A DNA stretch of 32,972 nt from contig JAFAYQ010000022.1 of NCBI GenBank assembly GCA_019240215.1, forward strand, positions 1-32,972. Reading direction: 5' to 3'. The notes beneath the pieces are model-generated. The model had not been told where the DNA came from, searched no databases, and saw nothing but the letters and a program-made list of their open reading frames with translations. How positions within the stretch are numbered: the stretch's first letter is position 1; every line of letters begins with the position of its first letter. The stretch is from Actinomycetota bacterium (GTDB lineage Bacteria > Actinomycetota > Actinomycetes > Streptosporangiales > Streptosporangiaceae). The position numbers and the translations under genes were made by a program. Below, in pieces: positions 1-6,476 of the stretch.

Positions 1-800
1 GGTTCGGCCCGGGCGGCCGTCTCCAGCGCCCGGACCACGGTGGTGCCGGCCGCGATGACCCGGCCGCCGGTCCGCCGGGTCAGGTTGACCAGCCGGGCGG
101 TGGCGGGCGGGACGTCGAACGGCTCCGGGTAGGGCTCCTCGTCGCCCTCCAGCGACGACACCCCGGTGTCGAGGGTCAGCGGGGCGAACGTGACCCCGCG
201 GCTCACCAGCCGGGTCACCACCTCGGGGGTGAACGGGCGGCTGGCGCTGGGCATCTCGGCGCTGCCCGGCCGGGTCGCGAACACGGTCTGGTAGGCGGCC
301 AGCGGCCAGTCCTGCTGCACGTAGGAGTAGCGGATGGGGACGCCGTGCCGCAGTAGGTACGGGACTACGGCGGCCGCCAGCCTTGTGTGCCAGAGGCGGC
401 CGGTGACCCGTTCGTTCAGAGTCAGGACGGCGCCGCCGGGCAGCTCGACGCGGTCGCCGGGGTTCCCGTCCGGGTAGGGCACGGTGGCCGGCCCGCGGCG
501 GGCGCGCAGCTCGACCAGCCAGCCGCCGTCCGGCCGCGGGCCGGAGAAGTGCACAGTCAGCGGGACCGCGCCGGTGCCGGTGCTGACCGCGCGGACGGCG
601 GCCGGCAGGGTGCCCGAGGTGTTGACCACGACCAGGTCGCCGGGCAGCAGCAGCTCCGGCAGGTCGGTGAACCGGTGGTGGCTGAGCTGCCCGGTGGTGC
701 CCCGGCTGACCAGCATCCGGACGCCGTCCCGGGGGGTGCCCCGGGCCTCCGGCGGGTCGTGGGCCTCGAGCTCGGCGGGCAGCGTGAAGTCGATCGTCAT
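1..800 (-). CDS. queA: QueA-like S-adenosylmethionine:tRNA ribosyltransferase-isomerase, partial
   Basis: The ATG start lies at 800-798 and the gene runs off the left edge, so about 266 N-terminal codons are visible. The translation begins MTIDFTLPAELEAHDPPEAR and continues through a QueA-like order of motifs: HHRFTDLPELLLPGDLVVVN, then YQTVFATRPGSAEMPSASRP, FTPEVV, and near the edge GGRVIAAGTTVVRALE. QueA transfers and isomerises the ribosyl of SAM onto 7-aminomethyl-deazaguanine in tRNA during queuosine synthesis. Here the usual PTAGLHFT segment reads PSASRPFT and LHVG reads LDTG, so substrate or activity may differ from the classical enzyme. The Shine-Dalgarno AGGAGG overlaps the stop codon of the upstream SDR gene (8-bp gap), so the two are probably translated from one message. 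Family assignment is firm; queuosine function is inferred. Confidence 0.85.
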   Translation of the reverse strand, partial: MTIDFTLPAELEAHDPPEARGTPRDGVRMLVSRGTTGQLSHHRFTDLPELLLPGDLVVVNTSGTLPAAVRAVSTGTGAVPLTVHFSGPRPDGGWLVELRARRGPATVPYPDGNPGDRVELPGGAVLTLNERVTGRLWHTRLAAAVVPYLLRHGVPIRYSYVQQDWPLAAYQTVFATRPGSAEMPSASRPFTPEVVTRLVSRGVTFAPLTLDTGVSSLEGDEEPYPEPFDVPPATARLVNLTRRTGGRVIAAGTTVVRALETAARAE

Positions 801-808
801 GACGCCTC

Positions 809-1570
809 CTATGCGTTGGCGGGCGTGGCGGAGGGCTGGCTGGGCCGCAGGTCGGGGGCGCGGTAGCGCCCGCTCGGCAGCCGCCCGCCGATGAGCCGCA
901 GGAATCCGGGGACGACCTCCTCGGGTAGCGGCCGGTCGGAGATGTCCTCGCCCGGGAACGCCGCCTGGTGCATCCGGGTGCGCAGGTCACCGGGGTCGAC
1001 CCACCAGACCCGGACGGTGGTCTCCTCGGCCGCCAGCACGTTGGAGGCCTGCTCGAGGGCGGCCTTGGCGGCGCCGTAACCGCCCCAGCCCTCGTAGGCG
1101 CCGGTGGCGGCGTCGGAGGTGATGTTGCAGACGGCGCCGCCGCGCTCGCGCAGCGACGGCAGCAGCGCCTGGACCAGCGCGACCGGCGCCACCACGTTGG
1201 ACTCGAACGTGGCCCGGAGCTCGTCCAGCGGATAGTCGGCCAGGGCCGGCAGCGGGCTCGCGCCCAGCGTGCCCGCGTTGTTGACCAGCAGGTCGGCCCC
1301 GCCGGTGCGGGTGGCGGCGGCGGCCAGGGCGGCCCGGTGGGCCGGGTCGCAGACGTCGCCCGGTATCGCGGCCACGGTCGCGTCCGGGTGTTCGGCCATC
1401 AGCGCGGCCCGGGCCGCCTCCAGCTCGGTGGCGTTGCGGGCGTCGATCACCACGGCGTAACCGGCCCCGGCCAGCGCGGCCGCCAGGGCGCGGCCGAGCC
1501 CGCGGGACGCGCCGGTGACGATCGCGGTCCGGGTGCGGCCGGGTGGGGTGCTCAAGTCGGTGGTGTTCAT
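809..1570 (-). CDS. Short-chain dehydrogenase/reductase (classical SDR)
   Basis: A 253-residue protein starting at ATG 1570-1568 (MNTTDLSTPPGRTRTAIVTG). It has the N-terminal dinucleotide-binding motif TGASRGLG (about residues 20-27), the LVNNAG motif, and an intact catalytic Ser and YxxxK in NITSDAATGAYEGWGGYGAA followed by K. The length is normal for the family. It is an NAD(P)-dependent oxidoreductase of unknown substrate; the C-terminal tail (RLPSGRYRAPDLRPSQPSAT) is longer than a minimal SDR. It is immediately upstream of, and probably co-transcribed with, the queA-like gene, and divergent from the histidine kinase gene at 1694. A long open frame continues upstream to about 3310 on this strand, but that part is antisense to the kinase and is not coding. 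Confidence 0.88.
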   Translation of the reverse strand: MNTTDLSTPPGRTRTAIVTGASRGLGRALAAALAGAGYAVVIDARNATELEAARAALMAEHPDATVAAIPGDVCDPAHRAALAAAATRTGGADLLVNNAGTLGASPLPALADYPLDELRATFESNVVAPVALVQALLPSLRERGGAVCNITSDAATGAYEGWGGYGAAKAALEQASNVLAAEETTVRVWWVDPGDLRTRMHQAAFPGEDISDRPLPEEVVPGFLRLIGGRLPSGRYRAPDLRPSQPSATPANA

Positions 1571-1620
1571 GTCTTCGACGCTAGGCACCGCCGCGGCCGT
1601 GCACATCGGGCCGCCGACCG

Positions 1621-1649
1621 GCTGGTCCTGGGCCGATGGTCCTAGGACC
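1621..1649. promoter_or_regulatory. Overlapping GGTCC/GGACC half-sites, possible DevR/NarL-type box
   Basis: The divergent intergenic region between the SDR and the kinase holds GGGCCGATGGTCCT (1630-1643), overlapping the perfect 12-bp palindrome GGTCCTAGGACC (1638-1649) and preceded by another TGGTCCTGGGCC. Read on the other strand the first is AGGACCATCGGCCC, close to the GGGACNNNNGNCCC form bound by DevR/DosR-like NarL-family regulators. The downstream gene pair is a GAF kinase and a NarL-family regulator, so autoregulation is plausible. Binding is an inference. Confidence 0.4.
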
Positions 1650-1693
1650 GCTGGCTGATGCGCGGGCCGGGCGGCCGCGGGTAACGTCGGGCC

Positions 1694-3055
1694 GTGACCG
1701 CAGAACCGGCGCCCGCCCCCCGTGCCCCAGAGGCCTGCGGGGCTGGTGGTGCCGGTGGGGCCGATGAGGCCTGCGAGGCTGGTGAGGCCGGTGAGTCCGT
1801 CGGGCTCGACGAGCTGTACCGGGTCAGCCAGGTGGTGCTGTCGGTCACCCGGCAGATGTCGGTCCGCGACGTGCTGCAGGTCATCGTCCGCTCGGCCCGG
1901 TCGCTGGTCGGGGCCCGTTACGCCGCCCTCGGGGTGCCGGACGCGCACGGGTCGTTCGCCGAATTCGTGGTGGACGGGATCTCCGACCGGCAGTGGCGGG
2001 CGATCGGGCCGCTGCCCCGCCAGCACGGCATGCTCGGCGTGCTGCTGCGCGAGGCCCGGCCCGAACGGCTGGCCGACATCCGGGCCGACCCCCGGTTCGA
2101 GGGCGGCTGGCCGTCGGCCCACCCGGACCTGTCCGGCTTCCTCGGCGTCCCGGTCACCGACGGCGGCCAGGTGCTGGCCATCATCTTCGCCGCCAACAAA
2201 GTGACGCACGGGGCTGGTGGGGCTGATGGGGCTGATGTGACCGGTGTGGCTGAGGGGGCTGGCGGGGCCGGGATGTCCGGCGGGCCCGGGGCTGGCGCGG
2301 CCGGCGGGAGCCAGTTCACCGCCCGCGACGAGGAACTGCTCTCTTTGTTCGCCGCCCACGCGGCCATCGCCTTGACCAACGCCCGCCTGTCCGAGCGCAG
2401 CCGCGAGCTGTCGGTCCTCACCGAACGCGCCCGGCTGGCCCGCGACCTGCACGACGCGGTCTCCCAGAAGCTGTTCAGCCTGCGGGCCCGCGCCCGGGCG
2501 GCCGCGGTGCTGGCCGGCCGGGATCCGGCCCGGGCCGCGGCCGAGATGGAAGCGGTCGCCCAGCTCGGCGCCGAAGCCCACGCCGAGCTGCGAGCGGTCA
2601 TCGACGGTCTGGCCCCGCCCGAGCTGGGCGAGGCCGGGCTCGCCGAGTCGCTGCGCCGGTACGCGGTGCTGGCCGGGCGGGCCCACGGGGTCGCGGTCGG
2701 GTTCGCCGCGGCCGAGCTGCCGCCGCTGGACGAGCAGCAGGAGGCCGCCCTCTACCGGGTCGCCCAGGAGGCGCTGCACAACGCGCTCCGGCACGCCGGG
2801 GCCGGGCGGATCACGGTCACCCTGACCCGCAGCCCGCGCCGGGTCACCCTCGCGGTGGCCGACGACGGGGCCGGGTTCGCGCCCGGCGCCCCCGAGGGTC
2901 TCGGCTTCGCCTCGATGCGGGGCCGGGCCGAAGCGGTCGGCGGCACGCTGGCCATCCAGGCCAAACCCGGGCACGGCACCACCGTCCGCCTCGCCATCCC
3001 GCTCCGCCGCCACCCCGCCCCGAGCCCCGCGCCGGCCGGAGCCACCCATGGCTGA
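1694..3055 (+). CDS. GAF-domain sensor histidine kinase (HisKA_3 type)
   Basis: A 453-residue soluble kinase with a GTG start at 1694. Order: low-complexity N-terminus; GAF domain about residues 40-230 (YRVSQVVLSVTRQMSVRDVL ... GFLGVPVTDGGQVLAIIFAA ... FAAHAAIALTNARL); HisKA_3 dimerisation helix with ARLARDLHDAVSQKLF, phospho-acceptor His253; HATPase domain with N-box QEALHNALRHAGA, G1 VADDGAGF and G2 GLGFASMRGRAEAVGG. It resembles DevS/NarX-type kinases with one GAF and no transmembrane segment. It overlaps the response regulator gene by 8 bp, so the two form one operon and almost certainly a cognate pair. Two in-frame 63-bp minisatellites of 9-bp units interrupt it: one before the GAF domain, one inside it. 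The signal is unknown; no heme-binding residue was confidently identified. Confidence 0.93.
   Translation: MTAEPAPAPRAPEACGAGGAGGADEACEAGEAGESVGLDELYRVSQVVLSVTRQMSVRDVLQVIVRSARSLVGARYAALGVPDAHGSFAEFVVDGISDRQWRAIGPLPRQHGMLGVLLREARPERLADIRADPRFEGGWPSAHPDLSGFLGVPVTDGGQVLAIIFAANKVTHGAGGADGADVTGVAEGAGGAGMSGGPGAGAAGGSQFTARDEELLSLFAAHAAIALTNARLSERSRELSVLTERARLARDLHDAVSQKLFSLRARARAAAVLAGRDPARAAAEMEAVAQLGAEAHAELRAVIDGLAPPELGEAGLAESLRRYAVLAGRAHGVAVGFAAAELPPLDEQQEAALYRVAQEALHNALRHAGAGRITVTLTRSPRRVTLAVADDGAGFAPGAPEGLGFASMRGRAEAVGGTLAIQAKPGHGTTVRLAIPLRRHPAPSPAPAGATHG
1739..1801 (+). repeat. 9-bp minisatellite, 7 units, in kinase N-terminus
   Basis: Seven in-phase degenerate units of GGGGCTGGT type encode GAG, GAG, GAD, EAC, EAG, EAG, ESV (kinase residues 16-36). 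The unit family is the same as in the second array at 2210-2272. Confidence 0.8.
2210..2272 (+). repeat. 9-bp minisatellite, 7 units, inside GAF domain
   Basis: Seven in-frame 9-bp units (GGGGCTGGT, GGGGCTGAT twice, then four diverged copies) insert an Ala/Gly/Asp-rich loop at kinase residues 173-193, between the GAF strand ending IIFAANK and the final GAF helix FTARDEELLSLFAAH. The same length and unit as the array at 1739. The G-runs could form a quadruplex on the coding strand. Confidence 0.8.
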
Positions 3056-3725
3056 CCAGCTGACCGTGCTGATCGTGGACGACCACCCGGTCGTCCGCCA
3101 GGGCCTGCGGGTGCTGCTCGAGGTGCACGACGGCATCGAGGTGGTGGGCGAGGCGGCCGACGGCGAGGAGGCGCTGGCGCTGGCGGCCGCCCTCGCCCCC
3201 GACGTGATCCTGCTCGACCTCAAGCTGCCCGGCCTGGACGGGGTGGGGGTGCTGACCGAGCTCCGGGCCCGCGCCGTCGCCAGCCGGGTGCTGGTGCTGA
3301 CCAGCGCCAACGACCCGGCTCAGGTCAGCCGGGCGGTGCAGGCGGGGGCGGCCGGCTTCCTGTACAAGGACGTCGACCCGGACGCGCTGATCCGGGCCAT
3401 CCGGGCCGTCAACGACGGCAACCTGCTGCTGGCCCCGGCCGCGGCCGGCACGCTGGTGCCCGGAGCCGGGCCGGCCGGCGGCGGCTGGCACCCCGGCGGC
3501 CACCCGGACGGGCCGCCCCGTGGCGGCCTCGGCGCCCTCACCGTGCGCGAGCGCGAGGTGCTCGACGAGCTGGCCCGCGGCCGGTCCAACCGGGAGATCG
3601 CCCGCACCCTGCACGTCTCCGAGAAGACGGTGAAAACGCACGTCAGTGCCGTGCTGGCCAAGCTTGGGGTGCAGGACCGGACCCAGGCCGCGCTCTATGC
3701 CGTACGTCACGCTGGCCAGGACTGA
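3048..3725 (+). CDS. NarL/LuxR-family response regulator
   Basis: A 225-residue two-domain regulator with ATG at 3048, overlapping the kinase stop by 8 bp. The receiver domain (residues 1-120) has acidic pair D11-D12, phospho-acceptor D57 in DVILLDLKLPG, a T/S switch in VLVLTSAND, and K109 in FLYKDVD. A Gly/Pro-rich linker (about 135-160) leads to a LuxR-type helix-turn-helix: LTVREREVLDELARGRSNRE then IARTLHVSEKTVKTHVSAVL. It is the expected output partner of the GAF kinase. Target genes are not shown; the promoter half-sites at 1621-1649 are candidate autoregulatory sites. The receiver/HTH assignment is certain; the regulon is unknown. Confidence 0.95.
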   Translation: MADQLTVLIVDDHPVVRQGLRVLLEVHDGIEVVGEAADGEEALALAAALAPDVILLDLKLPGLDGVGVLTELRARAVASRVLVLTSANDPAQVSRAVQAGAAGFLYKDVDPDALIRAIRAVNDGNLLLAPAAAGTLVPGAGPAGGGWHPGGHPDGPPRGGLGALTVREREVLDELARGRSNREIARTLHVSEKTVKTHVSAVLAKLGVQDRTQAALYAVRHAGQD

Positions 3726-3810
3726 TCCGGGTCCGGGTTCTGGGGTCCCAGCTCCCGCCCCGTAGCGTAGGTTCGGTGTGGGTAGTGGCTGCTCGCCAGG
3801 GAGGAACTGT

Positions 3811-4602
3811 ATGTCCGACGAGGTGTTGCGGCTGCGCGGTGTCGGGGTTCGGCGGGAGACGTCGATGCTGCTGCGCGACATCGACTGGACCGCGCACGAG
3901 AACGAACGCTGGATCCTCATCGGCCCCAACGGGGCCGGCAAGACCACCCTGCTGCAGGTGGCCGCGACCACCTTGTTCCCGACCGAGGGCACGGTCGAGG
4001 TGCTGGGCGAGCGGCTGGGCGAGGTCGACGTGTTCGACCTGCGGCCCCGGATCGGGATCGCCAGCGCCGCCCTGGCCGAGAAGGTGCCGCCCGGCGAGAA
4101 GGTCATCGACCTGGTGCTGACCGCCTCCTACGCGATCCTCGGGCGCTGGAAGGAGGAGTACGAGTCCTCCGACGTGACCCGGGCGGTCGAGCTGCTGGAC
4201 GCGCTCGGCTGCGCGCACCTGATCCGCCGCCGGTTCGCGACCCTGTCCGAGGGTGAGCGCAAGCGGGTACAGATCGCCCGGGCGCTGATGCCCGACCCCG
4301 AGCTGCTGCTGCTCGACGAGCCCGCCGCCGGGCTCGACCTGGGCGGCCGCGAGGACCTCGTCCGGCGGCTGTCGACCCTGGCCCGGGACAGCAAGGCCCC
4401 GACCATGGTGCTGGTCACCCACCACCTGGAGGAAGTCCCGGACGGTTTCACGCACGCGATGCTGCTGCGCCGGGGGTCGGTGCTGGCGGCCGGGCCGCTG
4501 GCCGAGGTGTTCACCGAGCGCAACCTGTCCAAGTGCTTCGGTGTCCCGCTGCAGGTCGAGTACCGGCACGCGCGCTGGGCGGCCCGGGCGGTGCAGCCCT
4601 GA
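3811..4602 (+). CDS. ABC-type ATP-binding protein (single soluble ATPase)
   Basis: A 263-residue ABC ATPase, ATG at 3811 preceded by GGGAGGAAC with good spacing (a GTG at 3778 would add 11 unlikely residues). Walker A is GPNGAGKTT (about residues 39-47), the signature is LSEGERKRVQIARAL, Walker B is LLLLDEPAAGLD, and the switch His lies in LVTHHLEEVP. The sequence is of the YlmA/molybdate-or-iron-like soluble ATPase type with C-terminal FTERNLSKCFGVPLQVEYRH. No permease of the ABC type is adjacent; instead the 3' end overlaps a TauE/SafE-type exporter gene. It could energise an unlinked permease or act as a non-transport ABC protein. ATPase assignment is certain, substrate unknown. Confidence 0.92.
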   Translation: MSDEVLRLRGVGVRRETSMLLRDIDWTAHENERWILIGPNGAGKTTLLQVAATTLFPTEGTVEVLGERLGEVDVFDLRPRIGIASAALAEKVPPGEKVIDLVLTASYAILGRWKEEYESSDVTRAVELLDALGCAHLIRRRFATLSEGERKRVQIARALMPDPELLLLDEPAAGLDLGGREDLVRRLSTLARDSKAPTMVLVTHHLEEVPDGFTHAMLLRRGSVLAAGPLAEVFTERNLSKCFGVPLQVEYRHARWAARAVQP

Positions 4603-5363
4603 GCGTAGGGGTCGGGGAGGCGCTGGCGGTCTTCGGGGCCGGGATCGCGGCCGGCGGCATCAACGCGATCGTGGGCTCGGGATCGCTGATCACGTTCCCC
4701 ACCCTGCTGGCGTTCGGCGTCCCCGCCGTCACCGCCAACGTGTCCAACAACGTCGGCCTGGTGCCCGGGAACGTCAGCGGCGCCTACGGCTACCGCAAGG
4801 AGCTGGCGGGCCAGTGGAAGCGGCTGCTGCGGCTGGCCAGCGCCTCCGCGATCGGGGCCGCGACCGGCGCGATCCTGCTGCTCAAGCTGCCGGCCGGCAC
4901 GTTCAAGATCGTCGTCCCGGCGCTGATCCTGCTGGCCTGCGTGCTGGTGATCCTGCAGCCCCGGCTGAACGGCTGGCTGGCCAAGCACCGCCGCGCGGGC
5001 AGCGAGAACGGCGGCCCGGTGCTGTGGGCCGGGGTGCTCGGGTCGGGCGTCTACGGCGGCTACTTCGGGGCCGCCCAGGGCGTGCTGATGATCGGCCTGC
5101 TCGGCATCTTCCTGGACGAGCCGCTGCAGCGCATCAACGGCCTCAAGAACGTGCTCACGTTCGTGGTCAACGGGGTGGCGGCGATCGTGTTCGTCTGCGT
5201 CACCCACGTCGACTGGATCCTGGCCGGGCTGATCGCGGTCGGCTCGACCATCGGCGGCTACCTCGGGGCCCGCTACGGGCGCAAGCTGCCGCCGATGGCG
5301 CTGCGGGTGCTGATCGTGATCATCGGGGTGATCGCGGCCGTGAAACTGATCTTCTTCCCCTGA
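4533..5363 (+). CDS. TauE/SafE (TSUP) family membrane transporter
   Basis: About 8 hydrophobic segments over roughly 250 residues. It has the family's duplicated feature: an N-terminal AAGGINAIVGSGSLITFPTL, and the second-half SGVYGGYFGAAQGVLMIGLL followed by INGLKNVLTFVVNG. TSUP proteins export sulfite, sulfonates or related small anions. The start is uncertain. GTG 4533 is the only standard start but adds a non-hydrophobic 22-residue leader and a 70-bp overlap with the ATPase. A CTG at 4599 would overlap the ATPase stop as CTGA and begin MSVGVGEALAVFGAG, a more typical N-terminus. The 3' end overlaps the convergent Rieske gene by 44 bp. The tight coupling to the ATPase suggests co-expression, but TSUP proteins are secondary carriers, so a physical complex is not implied. 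Confidence 0.88.
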   Translation: MLRCPAAGRVPARALGGPGGAALSVGVGEALAVFGAGIAAGGINAIVGSGSLITFPTLLAFGVPAVTANVSNNVGLVPGNVSGAYGYRKELAGQWKRLLRLASASAIGAATGAILLLKLPAGTFKIVVPALILLACVLVILQPRLNGWLAKHRRAGSENGGPVLWAGVLGSGVYGGYFGAAQGVLMIGLLGIFLDEPLQRINGLKNVLTFVVNGVAAIVFVCVTHVDWILAGLIAVGSTIGGYLGARYGRKLPPMALRVLIVIIGVIAAVKLIFFP

Positions 5364-6360
5364 CCCCCCGGCCCCCCCAGGCCCGGTGCCGTCCTAAGGT
5401 CCGCGGCTGGACCTGGACCATCCCGCCCTCGGTGACCCGGGTCAGGAACGACGGCTGGCGCGCGGTGGTCGGCCCGTGCACGACCGAGCCGTCGCTGATC
5501 CGGAACGTGCTGCCGTGCCACGGGCAGCTGACGCAGTACCCATCGCTGTCGCCGTCGTCGCCGCTGACCGTTACCCGGCCCTGGTGCAGCGGGCCGCCCA
5601 GGTGGGCGCAGTGGTCGGACAGCACGCTCACGTCCGGGCCGCGGCGCAGCACGAACAGGCTCAGGTAACCGAGCTGGCGGCGCACCGGGCGCCCGTCCGG
5701 CAGCTCATCGATCGGGCCCAGGTCGTGCCAGCCGAGCCCGGCCAGGTGCCCGATCGGCTCGGCGTGACTGGCGCCCGCGCCCAGCCGCAGCGCCAGGTGA
5801 CCGCCCAGGTAGCCGCCGACCGTGACCGCGGTCAGGCCGGTGGCCGACAAGATCTTGCCCGCCCGGGTGAACCCGGTGAACCGGGCCAGCAGCGAGGCCG
5901 AGAACAAGGTGGCCGCGCAGGCCCCGGAGGCCGCGTGCACCAGGCCGACCCGCTGCTGGTGCTGATGCAGGGCCGACCAGTCGGCCAGGCCGGTGGCGGT
6001 GGCCGGCAGCGAGGTGGCGATCCCGGCCGCGATCAGCGTCCGGGCCGCCCGGTCGGTACCCGGGAACAGGTCGAGCAGCGCCGCCGACGTCCAGCAGCCG
6101 AGCGGCAGCCGGACCAGGGCCGGGTGCGCGGGCTGGCCGAACGGCACCCCGTGCAGCGCGTCCGCCCGCGGGCCGGCCGGCAGCGCCCGGACCACCCCCT
6201 GCGACAGCGAGCGGACCGCGCCGTCGAGGGCGGGGGTCCGTTCGATGCGCTCGGCCACGTCGACCGGCCGGGGGAGCGGGAAACTGCGGCGGGGGCTGTC
6301 GTCCGGGGGCGGTGGATCGGCGTGGCCACGGGTGAACAAGCGGGACAGGGGTCGGCTCAC
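5320..6360 (-). CDS. DUF2231 membrane protein fused to a Rieske [2Fe-2S] domain
   Basis: A 346-residue protein with a GTG start at 6360. The N-terminal half is DUF2231-like: HGVPFGQPAHPALVRLPLGC and four hydrophobic segments (about residues 75-200) with conserved histidines. The C-terminal Rieske domain has C251-x-H253 (DHCAHLGG) and C279-x2-H282 (CPWHGSTF), all four cluster ligands present, with a longer than usual 25-residue gap between pairs. The likely role is membrane-anchored electron transfer; the partner is unknown. The last about 26 residues (after VQVQP) are Arg/Gly-rich, do not look like a Rieske end, and are antisense to the 3' end of the TSUP gene, so an original stop may have been lost. 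It is divergent from catalase. Confidence 0.88.
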   Translation of the reverse strand: MSRPLSRLFTRGHADPPPPDDSPRRSFPLPRPVDVAERIERTPALDGAVRSLSQGVVRALPAGPRADALHGVPFGQPAHPALVRLPLGCWTSAALLDLFPGTDRAARTLIAAGIATSLPATATGLADWSALHQHQQRVGLVHAASGACAATLFSASLLARFTGFTRAGKILSATGLTAVTVGGYLGGHLALRLGAGASHAEPIGHLAGLGWHDLGPIDELPDGRPVRRQLGYLSLFVLRRGPDVSVLSDHCAHLGGPLHQGRVTVSGDDGDSDGYCVSCPWHGSTFRISDGSVVHGPTTARQPSFLTRVTEGGMVQVQPRTLGRHRAWGGRGVRGRRSVSRPRSPR

Positions 6361-6425
6361 ACGTTCTCACTACCCGCATGACGGGCGCGGGTACCTCCCC
6401 GATCCAGGTTCTCCCGGCCGTGGCG

Positions 6426-6454
6426 ACGTTTTCAAAATCAGATTTTTAAAAAGT
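6426..6454. promoter_or_regulatory. 29-bp AT-rich inverted repeat upstream of catalase
   Basis: Centred on A6440, AAAATC (6434-6439) faces GATTTT (6441-6446). Extended outward, 12 of 14 positions pair per arm (mismatches 6433/6447 and 6428/6452). The tract is conspicuously AT-rich against about 70% GC flanks and lies 22 bp before the catalase start in the divergent Rieske/catalase intergenic region. AT-rich palindromes of this kind are typical Fur/PerR/Zur-family operators, and catalase genes are classic FurA/PerR/CatR targets in actinobacteria. Which regulator binds is not shown. Confidence 0.6.
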
Positions 6455-6476
6455 TCCTGTCGGGTAGCGCTCCCGC

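Noticed and set aside
1571..3310. A very long minus-strand open frame extending the SDR gene to about 833 residues
   Set aside because: The extra part is antisense to the GAF kinase, is Arg/Gly/Pro-rich with no domain, and such shadows are normal in about 70% GC DNA.
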